From the NCBI GenBank assembly GCA_028822065.1, contig JAPKEL010000015.1, positions 1 to 36,059 of the forward strand: a DNA stretch of 36,059 bases. Direction: 5' to 3'. A model generated the notes under the pieces. That model did no database searches, had not been told where the DNA came from, and saw only the letters and a list, made by a program, of their open reading frames with translations. This document shows, piece after piece, positions 1-8,526 of the stretch. The DNA comes from Woeseiaceae bacterium (GTDB taxonomy: Bacteria; Pseudomonadota; Gammaproteobacteria; Steroidobacterales; Woeseiaceae). The stretch's first letter is position 1; each line of letters opens with the position of its first letter. Both the position numbers and the translations under genes were made by a program.

Positions 1-1
1 C

Positions 2-112
2 CAGAGTAAAGAAAAAAAATCGAGTGAAAAGAATATTGTAAAAAAAGAATCGGTAAAAATAGCAAGTAATTTAATGCCTTGGCCGACAGAGAACAATGAA
101 AGCGAAAAATAG
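2..112 (+). CDS. C-terminal end of an unidentified Lys/Glu-rich protein (partial)
   Basis: Frame 2 is open from the window edge to TAG at 110-112 and gives 36 residues rich in Lys, Glu and Ser, ending SNLMPWPTENNESEK. The start lies outside the window. A charged low-complexity tail is all that can be seen. In Pseudomonas-type genomes the kdsB/ptpA neighbourhood adjoins murB and rne, and RNase E has such a tail, so rne is a guess from context only. Its stop codon lies inside the hairpin shared with the convergent phosphatase gene. Confidence 0.45.
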   Translation, partial: QSKEKKSSEKNIVKKESVKIASNLMPWPTENNESEK

Positions 113-132
113 CCCTAATAGAGCTATTTTTC
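104..132. terminator. Symmetric bidirectional terminator between convergent genes
   Basis: A perfect 10-bp inverted repeat, GAAAAATAGC (104-113) and GCTATTTTTC (123-132), encloses a 9-nt loop. The A-run in one arm and T-run in the other give a U-rich 3' side in both directions. Both convergent genes stop inside the stem: TAG at 110-112 on + and TAG at 126-124 on -, directly opposite each other. Confidence 0.65.
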
Positions 133-594
133 AGTCAAAGTTATCAGTAAAGCTTTTACAGCGCTCCTAATTAAAAGGTAGCTATTTTCGAAGTCAGATA
201 AATTGCCATAATAGGGATCAGGAATATAGGAATAATTCGAGTTATCCAAATAGTCAGCTAATTGCTTTATTTTCTGGTGACTCTGCTTCGACTTTCTAAT
301 TAAATTTTGATAATTATCCTTATCCATCGATATTATTAAATCAAATTTATCGAAATCACCCTCTGTTATCTGGCGTGAACGCTGGTTAGTGATATCAACA
401 CCATAAGCCTTCGCCACAAGACACGCCCTCTTATCGGGCTGGGCATGATTATGGTAATTATGTGTGGCTGCTGAATCTACATTAATGTCTCTATCTAACC
501 CCATCTCAGCAATTAACTGATTTAAAACCCCTTCCGCCATAGGCGAGCGACAAATATTCCCAAGACACACAAATAAAATACTTAACTTTTTCAT
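124..594 (-). CDS. Low-molecular-weight protein tyrosine phosphatase
   Basis: 156 aa, the usual family length. The N-terminus carries the CX5R phosphate-binding loop as VCLGNICRSPMAE (residues 9-21), with the nucleophilic Cys and the Arg. DPYYG near the C-terminus holds the general-acid Asp and the neighbouring tyrosines. The enzyme should dephosphorylate phosphotyrosine in the cytoplasm; relatives (Wzb, PtpA, Etp) often act on polysaccharide co-polymerase kinases, but none is seen here. AGGTGA lies just before the ATG. In Pseudomonas the homologue is next to kdsB; here a + strand lipoprotein gene separates them. Confidence 0.9.
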   Translation of the reverse strand: MKKLSILFVCLGNICRSPMAEGVLNQLIAEMGLDRDINVDSAATHNYHNHAQPDKRACLVAKAYGVDITNQRSRQITEGDFDKFDLIISMDKDNYQNLIRKSKQSHQKIKQLADYLDNSNYSYIPDPYYGNLSDFENSYLLIRSAVKALLITLTEK

Positions 595-700
595 ATCACC
601 TCAATGAAATTTGATTTTTTCAAACAAATCTTAATGAATCTAAACAATGCTTAACACTTTCTTTCTTTTTTTTCTGTAAGATTAGCAAAAATAAGATCAC

Positions 701-706
701 GGAGAG
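701..706 (+). promoter_or_regulatory. Ribosome binding site of the YHYH lipoprotein gene
   Basis: GGAGAG lies 10 nt before the ATG at 717 and supports that start. The 595-700 spacer is A/T-rich with a long pyrimidine run near 659-674. I see no well-spaced sigma-70 promoter in it. Confidence 0.55.
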
Positions 707-716
707 AAATAATTCC

Positions 717-1718
717 ATGAAATATATTTATAAAAAATCCTTTATTGCTCTTCTCATACCAGCATTACTTATTTCTCTGACTTCATGTGGTGGAAGCAGT
801 CCTGGAACAACAGATTCCTTTTCCACTTCTAACTCCATAGCAAGCTCTTCCTCAAGTATTACGCCAGAGATAACTTATTCAACTGCCGATATTTTATGCG
901 ATTTAAATGAATTGACATTTAATAATGATGAATCAGTTAATGCCAACAGCAGTTATGGATGGACTTGTAATACTCAAAATAGAATGCTTACTGGGAATGG
1001 TATACCCAACCATGAAGTAGGTACTTTCCCTAATACCAACAATCCCAACACCATTAGCATTCAAACTATCAATAAAACCTTCACCAATAATCCGGGCACT
1101 ATATCCAACACAGGAATTGCAATTGGGAGTCCTGGCAGTGCAATAGCTTATGCGTTAAATAGCGTTAAATTTGATCCAGGAACGGCTGGCACTTGTTCGG
1201 ATTCTGGGTCTTGCAGTCTAGGGCCACCAGCACTTGGCTCCTGGAGTATCGAGGCGCTTGGGCACAATACTTTTAATTTTGGTGATGATATGAATCATGC
1301 TCATGTTCAACCAGGAGGAGCATATCATTATCATGGTGTACCTGAACTTTATCTGACAAAATTAGGTAAAGGTAAAACAATGACGCTTGTTGGTTGGGCT
1401 GCAGATGGATTTCCAGTTTATGCTAGATATGGTTACACGGATGCAAATGACTCCAGCAGTGCTATTAAAGTTGTTAAATCTAGTTGGAAGCTTAAAGCAA
1501 TTGAAGATAATGGTCGTCCTAGCACCAATTTAAGGACTAGCGTAACCATTCCATTGGGTGCTTTTACTCAAGACTTTGAGTATGTGGATGGTTATGGCGA
1601 CTTAGATCAATGCAATGGTCGAATTGGTGTGACACCAGAATTTCCTGATGGTATCTACCACTACATGGCCTCTGATGACTTTCCGTTTTTCTCTAGATGT
1701 CTAAAAGGTAATTTTTGA
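717..1718 (+). CDS. YHYH-domain lipoprotein
   Basis: 333 aa. A type II signal peptide ends in the lipobox LTSC with Cys24 as the lipidated residue, followed by a Ser/Thr/Gly-rich linker to about residue 50. The rest matches the YHYH family: the family motif is at residues 203-206, preceded by NHAHVQPGGA, then AADGFPVYARYGY, and a second IYHYM near residue 313 just before the C-terminus. Several Cys residues suggest disulfides in an exported protein. The family's function is poorly known; the His-rich motif could bind metal (inference). The stop lies 4 nt from the kdsB stop, so the genes converge. It interrupts the usual kdsB/phosphatase pair. Confidence 0.85.
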   Translation: MKYIYKKSFIALLIPALLISLTSCGGSSPGTTDSFSTSNSIASSSSSITPEITYSTADILCDLNELTFNNDESVNANSSYGWTCNTQNRMLTGNGIPNHEVGTFPNTNNPNTISIQTINKTFTNNPGTISNTGIAIGSPGSAIAYALNSVKFDPGTAGTCSDSGSCSLGPPALGSWSIEALGHNTFNFGDDMNHAHVQPGGAYHYHGVPELYLTKLGKGKTMTLVGWAADGFPVYARYGYTDANDSSSAIKVVKSSWKLKAIEDNGRPSTNLRTSVTIPLGAFTQDFEYVDGYGDLDQCNGRIGVTPEFPDGIYHYMASDDFPFFSRCLKGNF

Positions 1719-1722
1719 GAAT

Positions 1723-2466
1723 TTATTGCAACGCTTTAACTACTAAATCAATATCTTCAGCAACATCAATGCTTGGCCCGGGTCTTTTACTGGCAACGCC
1801 GACCTTGATCTTTAGGCCATAATACAAAGCCTTCAATTGCTCCAAACCCTCAATAATCTGAATCTGCGAATCTTCTGCCCCATACAACATTCTCAAAGAC
1901 TTGCATTTGTAGGCATAAATACCATGATGGTGAAGCACAATATTACCCTCAATGATCCCAACCTCATACTCCCTAGGGTATGGAATTGAAGATCGACTAA
2001 AATAAAGCGCACATTCACTATGATCCACCAATACTTTCACCATATTAGGATTGAGCCAGTCTTCTTTATTTAAAAAAGATGAACCTAGCGTGCCGATATC
2101 GATTGAATCATCACTTAGTAATGAGGCGCATTCATTCATCACAGTATGCGACATTAATGGTTCATCACCTTGAACATTAAGTACAATCTGCTCATCTCTC
2201 CATTTCATATGATCGACAACTTCTGTTATTCGCTCACTGCCAGACTGGTGTTCTATGGAAGTCATGCAAACTGAGGCACCAAAATTTTTAGCTGCAATTG
2301 CAATTCTTTCATCATCAGTGGCAATTATGACCTCTTGAGCCTGACTTTTTCTAGCATTAAGCCACACGTGCTCCAGCATTGTCTTCCCTAAAATATCTAT
2401 CAATGGCTTACCAGGCAACCTAGTCGATGCATATCTAGAAGGAATAACTATATTAAAATCAATCAT
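1723..2466 (-). CDS. kdsB: 3-deoxy-manno-octulosonate cytidylyltransferase (CMP-Kdo synthetase)
   Basis: 247 aa, against about 248 in E. coli. It activates Kdo with CTP to CMP-Kdo in the cytoplasm, the sugar donor for the lipopolysaccharide inner core. The N-terminal nucleotide-binding motif is IVIPSRYASTRLPGKPL. Further family motifs are ATDDERI, VQGDEP, and YSRSSIPYPR as FSRSSIPYPRE. The start overlaps the end of lpxK by 8 nt, so the two are translationally coupled as the last genes of msbA-lpxK-kdsB. Confidence 0.96.
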   Translation of the reverse strand: MIDFNIVIPSRYASTRLPGKPLIDILGKTMLEHVWLNARKSQAQEVIIATDDERIAIAAKNFGASVCMTSIEHQSGSERITEVVDHMKWRDEQIVLNVQGDEPLMSHTVMNECASLLSDDSIDIGTLGSSFLNKEDWLNPNMVKVLVDHSECALYFSRSSIPYPREYEVGIIEGNIVLHHHGIYAYKCKSLRMLYGAEDSQIQIIEGLEQLKALYYGLKIKVGVASKRPGPSIDVAEDIDLVVKALQ

Positions 2467-3493
2467 TTGTATCTCTTATTTTTACTAAATTCTCTATATC
2501 AACTAGCCACTCTTGACTGTCATTGGTAAATTCTAATTCAACGGGTACATACCACAGCCGATCATTGTTGAATTTCTTACATTTAACTGCATCTTTCTCT
2601 GTCATGAGAATATCAAGATCATCATCAAAAGATAGTTCATCTAATGAATATTTTTGATGATCTCCATAGTAATGCCTTTCTATTTCCATACCTTTACCCT
2701 CTAACAAATTAAAGAAACGGTTTGGATTGCCAATCCCCGCCACGGCATGGATTTTTTTACCAATAAATTCAGAAAGAGATCGCGTCTCTCCTGAATTAAT
2801 GTTGTTAGCTGTTCCACCTGTTAAATAAAATGCCCTCTCCCTATCATAATCAACCCCACCGAAAACTGGGTTTATTTGCTTCAATACTAGATCGACATTC
2901 TTTAATCTTGAAATAGGTTCTCTTAGTGGCCCAGCAGGCAATAACTGGCCATTACCAAATACTCTTTCTCCATCGATAATCACAATTTCATAGTCACGCT
3001 TTAACATATAGTGCTGCAATCCATCATCACAAATAATTAAATCAATATTCTTTTTTGAAATATATTTACAAGACAAGACTCTATTCGAATGAACTATAAC
3101 AGGGCAATCAACCTTGGATGCGATCATGACTGGTTCATCACCCACGATACTTGGATCAGAATATTCTGAAACCTCTATAGGCGTATCACTAATCTCGCCA
3201 CCATAACCTCGACTTAATATTGCTGGCTTCAAGCCTCTGGCTTTCATATTTTTTGCCAGCCAGATAATAAAAGGGGTTTTTCCAGTACCTCCAACCGTTA
3301 TATTACCTACAATTATCACTGAACATGGAGGCTGGTATAAGTTCTGGAAAAATCGTTTAAATACAAACTTCCTAACTAAAACTAAACTGGCAAATAACCA
3401 ACTTAATGGTAGAAAAAAAATATACCAATAACTGTTTTTATACCAAATATTAAGCAGCCACTGCTGTATGTGATGAATAACCTTACCAAACAA
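2459..3493 (-). CDS. lpxK: Tetraacyldisaccharide 4'-kinase
   Basis: 344 aa. LpxK phosphorylates the 4' position of the lipid A disaccharide on the inner face of the inner membrane. A hydrophobic N-terminal anchor (about 22-42, including LPLSWLF) is followed by the P-loop GNITVGGTGKT at 63-73 and LSRGYGG, both typical of LpxK; the DDGLQH motif is also present. The start is a TTG at 3493. It is chosen because AAGGAG lies 6 nt upstream and the N-terminus aligns with E. coli LpxK plus about ten residues. The ribosome binding site overlaps the msbA stop, so coupling with msbA is likely. Confidence 0.95.
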   Translation of the reverse strand: MFGKVIHHIQQWLLNIWYKNSYWYIFFLPLSWLFASLVLVRKFVFKRFFQNLYQPPCSVIIVGNITVGGTGKTPFIIWLAKNMKARGLKPAILSRGYGGEISDTPIEVSEYSDPSIVGDEPVMIASKVDCPVIVHSNRVLSCKYISKKNIDLIICDDGLQHYMLKRDYEIVIIDGERVFGNGQLLPAGPLREPISRLKNVDLVLKQINPVFGGVDYDRERAFYLTGGTANNINSGETRSLSEFIGKKIHAVAGIGNPNRFFNLLEGKGMEIERHYYGDHQKYSLDELSFDDDLDILMTEKDAVKCKKFNNDRLWYVPVELEFTNDSQEWLVDIENLVKIRDTND

Positions 3494-3496
3494 AAG

Positions 3497-5251
3497 TTAC
3501 TCCTTTTTAAATTGAAGGCGATGAAGATCGGCATAATAACTTTCATTATTCATTAGGGTTTGATGAGTGCCTTTCTCTACTACCCGCCCCTTTTCTAGAA
3601 CCACTATTTGATCAGCGTTCTCAATGGTAGACAAACGATGAGCGACTACAAGCGTAGTTCGATCTTTCATTAATTCTCTAAGTGCTTGTTGAATTTGAAA
3701 TTCCGATTTTGTATCCAACGATGAGGTTGCCTCATCAAGAATTAAGATTGGGGCATCTTTTAGGATAGCTCTACCTATAGCTATTCTCTGCCTCTGCCCG
3801 CCTGATAGTAGAACTCCTTTGTCTCCTATCATAGTATCCATGCCATCAGAAAATTCATCAGAAAACTCAGTAATTCTAGCGCTTTTAGCTGCTGCCAATA
3901 ACTCAGATGACGTTCGATTTTTTAATTCACCATAGGCTAAATTATTTAGTATTGAGTCATTAAACAAAACGACATCTTGACTCACTAGACTTATTTTCTT
4001 GCGTAAACTCTCAATCGAATAATTTTGTATTAATATATCATCTAGGATTATTTCTCCGGTCTGATAATCGTAAAATCTAGGTAAGAGATTTATCAAAGTA
4101 GATTTACCGCTTCCTGAGTGGCCAACAATTGCTATCGATTGGCCTTTTTTTATAGTAAACGAGACATCAGTGATAATCTTATCTTGATTGATTGCGTCAT
4201 ATGAAAAACTGACATTTTTAAACTCAATTTTACCATTAGATAGTGAAGTAGAATTCGCTCCTAATTCCCGCTCATTTGGTTCATCAATGATCTCAAATAA
4301 ACTAGAGCTGGCTGCGATTCCTCTTTGAAGGATAGAGTTAACATTAGTTATCCTTCTGACAGGCTGAAGCATCAACATCATTGCACCAAAAAATGACATG
4401 AAGCTACCAGGGCTCAATTGCCCATTTATGGATTCAATCCCTGCAAAATATATAACTCCAGCTAAACCAAAGCCAAAGACAATCTGTGTTACAGCAACAC
4501 CAAGTGAGCGAGAGCGAATGAGTTTTAGATTTTGCTTACGATTTCTTTCATCAATCTCGGCCAATCGCTGCATCTCATATTCTTGTCCACCAAAAATTTT
4601 AATAATCTTGTGCCCAGTTAAAGCCTCCTCCGTAACTTGTGTTACTTCACCGATAGAGTCTTGAATTCGTTGGCTGTATCGACGAAAAGCGGAACCCAAA
4701 AATTTAACTAACAGGGCAATCATGGGTAACACGATTGCAACCGTCATAAAAAGTCGCGGACTCTGGTAAACCATCAGCCCTATAGCGGCAATTACCGTTA
4801 GCACATCTCTTATAAGGATAGTCACTACACTTGTAACCGATTCGGCTACCATTTCAACATTATAAGTCATTTTAGAGAGCAGCGATCCTGTGGCGTGGTT
4901 CTCAAAATAACGAGTTGGTAAATAAAGAAACTTTTTAAATACCTCCCTTCTCAAAGAACTGATAACGCCACGCCCTATCCAACCTAAAGATGCTTCAGTA
5001 CCAAAGCCTGAAATACCACGAGCAATAAAAATCGCCACGAAAGCAAAAGGTAGCCATTTTGATGCTTCTAGATTTTTTGCAACGAGAGCTTCATCCAATA
5101 ACGGTTCTATCAAAGCCACCATCATCATTTCAACGAAAGCAGTCGAGGCCATGGCAATGATGGCCAAGCAGCCTATAAATCGATAAGGAGTAACATAACT
5201 CCATAATCTTTTGTACGTTTCTATGACTTGATTATCTAATGAACTTTTCAT
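3497..5251 (-). CDS. msbA: Lipid A export ABC transporter, ATP-binding/permease protein MsbA
   Basis: 584 aa, the E. coli size. It flips core-lipid A across the inner membrane as a homodimer. The N-terminal half has the type IV exporter membrane domain (about 20-315) with the intracellular-loop sequence RYFENHATGSLLSK. The nucleotide-binding domain has Walker A GHSGSGKS (377-384), signature LSGGQ (482-486), Walker B ILILDE (502-507) and the H-loop VVAHRLST. It is first in a tight operon with lpxK (3-nt gap) and kdsB. The lipid A context favours MsbA over other ABC exporters. Confidence 0.93.
   Translation of the reverse strand: MKSSLDNQVIETYKRLWSYVTPYRFIGCLAIIAMASTAFVEMMMVALIEPLLDEALVAKNLEASKWLPFAFVAIFIARGISGFGTEASLGWIGRGVISSLRREVFKKFLYLPTRYFENHATGSLLSKMTYNVEMVAESVTSVVTILIRDVLTVIAAIGLMVYQSPRLFMTVAIVLPMIALLVKFLGSAFRRYSQRIQDSIGEVTQVTEEALTGHKIIKIFGGQEYEMQRLAEIDERNRKQNLKLIRSRSLGVAVTQIVFGFGLAGVIYFAGIESINGQLSPGSFMSFFGAMMLMLQPVRRITNVNSILQRGIAASSSLFEIIDEPNERELGANSTSLSNGKIEFKNVSFSYDAINQDKIITDVSFTIKKGQSIAIVGHSGSGKSTLINLLPRFYDYQTGEIILDDILIQNYSIESLRKKISLVSQDVVLFNDSILNNLAYGELKNRTSSELLAAAKSARITEFSDEFSDGMDTMIGDKGVLLSGGQRQRIAIGRAILKDAPILILDEATSSLDTKSEFQIQQALRELMKDRTTLVVAHRLSTIENADQIVVLEKGRVVEKGTHQTLMNNESYYADLHRLQFKKE
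3500..3508 (-). promoter_or_regulatory. Ribosome binding site that fixes the lpxK TTG start
   Basis: On the - strand AAAAAGGAG is followed by 6 nt (TAACTT, containing the msbA stop TAA) and then TTG. It is one of the strongest Shine-Dalgarno sequences in the window and decides the non-ATG start. Confidence 0.7.
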
Positions 5252-5283
5252 ATATCCACGAAAAAGTAAAAATCACCCAATGA

Positions 5284-5302
5284 TATTATTTAGTAAATAA
5301 TA
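5284..5302. promoter_or_regulatory. 19-bp perfect palindrome between msbA and the + strand gene
   Basis: TATTATTTA-G-TAAATAATA reads the same on both strands and lies in the 106-nt divergent spacer, 33 nt before msbA and 56 nt before the + gene. It could be an operator or contain overlapping -10 elements for both directions. It is entirely A/T apart from the central base, so chance is possible. Confidence 0.35.
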
Positions 5303-5357
5303 AAGATACCTTACTTATATGTTGATAGCGACGCGTTGTTAACTTACCCTTAACACC

Positions 5358-6614
5358 ATGGAAATCAATGAACCTCAGAATAATGTTAAATACGATGTCA
5401 TAATCTATGGTGCCAGTAGCTTTACAGGTAAACTAGTTCTTGAGTATTTCTTCATAAATCACTTAAATGACCCACAATTAACTTGGGCTATCGCTGGCAG
5501 AAATCATAAAAAACTAATGCAAGCATTGGCAGAAACAAGAAAAAGTAATCCAGAACATAATAATACAGAAATTCCAATTATCATTGCTGATTGTCACAAT
5601 GAATTATCCTTAAATCAACTCGCTAAACAAGCAAAAGTAATCTTAACCACGGTTGGACCATATGCTAAATATGGCTCTAAATTAGTTTCAGCCTGCATAG
5701 AAAACGGTACCGATTATTGTGATCTTGCTGGAGAAACACAATGGATAAGAAAGATGATTGATAGGCACCAAGAAAAAGCTGAACAGACTGGTGCGCGCAT
5801 AGTGCATGCTTGTGGCTTTGATTCTATTCCGTCCGATATGGGTGTCTTTTACATGCAAGAAATAGCGAGAGAAAAATATCAGAAACCACTTATGAAAATA
5901 CAACTATTCGTAAAAGCAATGCGAGGAGGTGCTAGTGGTGGCACTATAGCAAGCATTCTTAATGTCATTGCTGAGAGTCGAGCCGATCGTAATATTGCAA
6001 GGACAGTTTCACACCCTTATAGTCTAAATCCTAAAGATAAACAAACAGGTCCAGATACGCGTGATCAGAATACGATAACTCATAACCGTGACCTAGATTG
6101 TTGGACTGCGCCATTTTTTATGGCCAGCATCAATACAAGAATAGTGAGAAGAAGTAACGCGCTCATGAATTTCAATTACGGTGAAGATTTTTCTTATACC
6201 GAGAGTACTATTTGCGGAAAAAAAGCATCAGGTTGGATAAAAGCAATATTTCTTACGTTAACTCTGGGTTTATTTCTCTTAGGAAGCGCGAATCGCATTA
6301 CAAGGAAGTACTTTATTGAAAAACTGCTTCCAAAACCTGGGCAAGGACCTAATAAAGAACAGCGTAACAATGGTTTCTTCAAATTAATTATGCTCGGCAG
6401 AACAAAAGATGGTGAGCGATTATCGATAGAAGTTACGGGTGATCGTGATCCTGGTTATGGCTCAACAAGCAAAATACTCAGTGAAACTGCCATCTGTCTA
6501 GCTTCTGATAAAATTGATACAAAAGGCGGTATTTGGACACCAGCATCAGCATTAGGTGGAAAATTATTGCTAAGACTACAAACTAATGCTGGCATGACTT
6601 TTAAAATATTATAG
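5358..6614 (+). CDS. Saccharopine-dehydrogenase-like oxidoreductase (trans-acting enoyl reductase type)
   Basis: 418 aa. The N-terminus is a Rossmann fold with YDVIIYGASSFTGKLVLEYF, close to the saccharopine dehydrogenase NADP-binding domain. ETQWIRKMIDRHQEKAEQTG and HACGFDSIPSDMG are typical of the trans-acting enoyl reductase/SCCPDH group rather than of lysine-pathway saccharopine dehydrogenases. One hydrophobic segment at about 293-312 probably ties it to the membrane. Relatives in mycobacteria act in lipid and polyketide reduction. The substrate here is unknown. It stands alone, divergent from msbA. Confidence 0.75.
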   Translation: MEINEPQNNVKYDVIIYGASSFTGKLVLEYFFINHLNDPQLTWAIAGRNHKKLMQALAETRKSNPEHNNTEIPIIIADCHNELSLNQLAKQAKVILTTVGPYAKYGSKLVSACIENGTDYCDLAGETQWIRKMIDRHQEKAEQTGARIVHACGFDSIPSDMGVFYMQEIAREKYQKPLMKIQLFVKAMRGGASGGTIASILNVIAESRADRNIARTVSHPYSLNPKDKQTGPDTRDQNTITHNRDLDCWTAPFFMASINTRIVRRSNALMNFNYGEDFSYTESTICGKKASGWIKAIFLTLTLGLFLLGSANRITRKYFIEKLLPKPGQGPNKEQRNNGFFKLIMLGRTKDGERLSIEVTGDRDPGYGSTSKILSETAICLASDKIDTKGGIWTPASALGGKLLLRLQTNAGMTFKIL

Positions 6615-6676
6615 AATAGCGCCCTGCCCCCTTTTTATTCTTCTACCGCACTAATCCTTAATAGTGATACTAAATA

Positions 6677-8491
6677 ATGCCAATAATTAATAACATTCGA
6701 AATATTGCAATCATTGCTCATGTTGATCACGGTAAAACTACACTTGTTGATCAACTCTTAAAATATTCTGGTAGCTTCGACCCTCGTACTAAATCTCAAG
6801 ATAGAGCAATGGACTCCAATGATCTCGAGAGAGAACGAGGTATTACTATTCTGGCTAAAAATACTGCCATAGATTGGAATGATTTTCGTATTAATATCGT
6901 CGATACACCTGGTCATGCTGATTTTGGAGGTGAAGTTGAACGAATACTCTCCATGGTTGATAGTGTGTTACTCCTTGTCGATGCAGTTGAAGGGCCGATG
7001 CCTCAAACACGCTTCGTTACACAAAAAGCGTTTGCTAGAGGCCTTAAACCTATTGTAGTGATCAATAAAATTGATCGAGATGGTGCAAGACCAGATTGGG
7101 TATTGGATCAAACATTTGACCTCTTTGACCGACTTGGGGCCACTGATGAACAGCTAGATTTTGCTGTAGTATATGCATCCGCCTTATCCGGTTACTCCAG
7201 TCATGATTCTAAGGATAGAGATGGTGACATGGTTCCGTTATTAGAGACCATTACCTCAGAAGTATCGCCACCTAATGTCAATCTTGAAGGTACGTTTCAA
7301 ATGCAAATTTCTAGTTTAGGTTTTGATCCTTATCTTGGAGTTCTCGGAACAGGTCGAATTCAACGCGGAGAAATCAAAACTAATACGCCAGTCTCTGTGG
7401 CCACAGAAAATGATAAGGCCAGAAACGCAAGAGTCTTGGATTTATTCGGTTTTGACGGTTTAAAGAGAAAAAAAATAGACTCTGCTCATGCTGGGGATAT
7501 TATTATAATCTCTGGAATTGAAAATCTCTCCATATCGGACACGCTATGTGATCGCGAGCATATTGAATGCCTTCCGCCACTTACCATTGATGAACCCACA
7601 ATCAGTATGACTTTCCAGGTAAATAAATCTCCTTTTTCTGGAAAAGAAGGTAAATTTCTCACCAGCCGACAAATTCATGAGAGATTAAAACAGGAGCTAA
7701 CTCATAATGTTGCTCTCAGAGTCGAAAATACAGAAGATCCTGATAAATTTCGTGTGTCTGGAAGAGGTGAATTACACCTCTCAATTTTAATTGAAACCAT
7801 GCGCAGAGAGGGCTTTGAATTGGCAGTATCAAGACCTGAGGTTATATATCGAGAAATCGATGGCCAAGTGCATGAGCCATGGGAGCAGCTTACCGTCGAT
7901 TTTGAAGAAGACTATCAAGGCGTCATCATGACAAAACTCGCCGAACGCAAAGGTAAGTTACTAGAAATGACACCTGATGGAAAAGGAAGAGTTAGGTTAG
8001 ATTATCGTATTCCAACCCGAGGGTTGATTGGTTTTAGAACTGAATACTTATCGGCCACATCCGGAACAGGTTTACTCTATCATGTCTTTGATACCTATGA
8101 TCACCGCATAGAATCATCTTTAGGACAACGAAATAATGGCGTTCTAATTTCAATGGTTGCAGGAAAAGCACTAGCCTATGCGTTATATAATCTTCAAGAA
8201 AGAGGAAAACTGATGGCGAAACATGCAGATGAAGTCTATGAAGGCATGGTAATCGGAATCAATAATCGGGTTGACGATCTTAATGTAAACCCAACAAAAG
8301 CAAAGCAATTAAATAATATACGCGCATCAGGAAATGATGAGAATATTGTTCTTACACCGCCCATTAATTTTTCCTTAGAACAAGCATTGGAATTTATTAA
8401 TGATGATGAATTGGTTGAAGTTACACCGAAGAATATTAGAATTAGAAAAAAACTACTCACCGAAGTAGGCCGCAAGAGAGCGTCGAGATAA
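6677..8491 (+). CDS. typA: Translational GTPase TypA/BipA
   Basis: 604 aa, the family length. BipA binds the ribosome and helps large-subunit assembly and stress or cold adaptation. G1 is AHVDHGKT (14-21), G2 lies in RERGITI, G3 is DTPGHADFGG and G4 is NKIDRDGARP. Domains II, III and V and the BipA-specific C-terminal domain (YEGMVIGINNRVDDLNVNPTK) follow. An A8 run within KRKKID is in coding phase. The next gene (srkA) starts 35 nt downstream. Confidence 0.97.
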   Translation: MPIINNIRNIAIIAHVDHGKTTLVDQLLKYSGSFDPRTKSQDRAMDSNDLERERGITILAKNTAIDWNDFRINIVDTPGHADFGGEVERILSMVDSVLLLVDAVEGPMPQTRFVTQKAFARGLKPIVVINKIDRDGARPDWVLDQTFDLFDRLGATDEQLDFAVVYASALSGYSSHDSKDRDGDMVPLLETITSEVSPPNVNLEGTFQMQISSLGFDPYLGVLGTGRIQRGEIKTNTPVSVATENDKARNARVLDLFGFDGLKRKKIDSAHAGDIIIISGIENLSISDTLCDREHIECLPPLTIDEPTISMTFQVNKSPFSGKEGKFLTSRQIHERLKQELTHNVALRVENTEDPDKFRVSGRGELHLSILIETMRREGFELAVSRPEVIYREIDGQVHEPWEQLTVDFEEDYQGVIMTKLAERKGKLLEMTPDGKGRVRLDYRIPTRGLIGFRTEYLSATSGTGLLYHVFDTYDHRIESSLGQRNNGVLISMVAGKALAYALYNLQERGKLMAKHADEVYEGMVIGINNRVDDLNVNPTKAKQLNNIRASGNDENIVLTPPINFSLEQALEFINDDELVEVTPKNIRIRKKLLTEVGRKRASR

Positions 8492-8526
8492 ATAAATAGT
8501 ACTCTAAAAAATGGTACTCTGTATTT

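Noticed and set aside
2-112. Assignment of the left-edge fragment to murB
   Set aside because: The Lys/Glu-rich low-complexity tail is unlike the folded C-terminus of MurB.
5358-6614. True saccharopine dehydrogenase of lysine metabolism
   Set aside because: Only the NADP-binding fold is shared; motifs after it and the membrane segment fit the trans-enoyl-reductase/SCCPDH group.
8499-8520. Direct repeat GTACTCT before srkA
   Set aside because: Two 7-bp copies 15 nt apart with no link to a promoter or known operator; too short to support.
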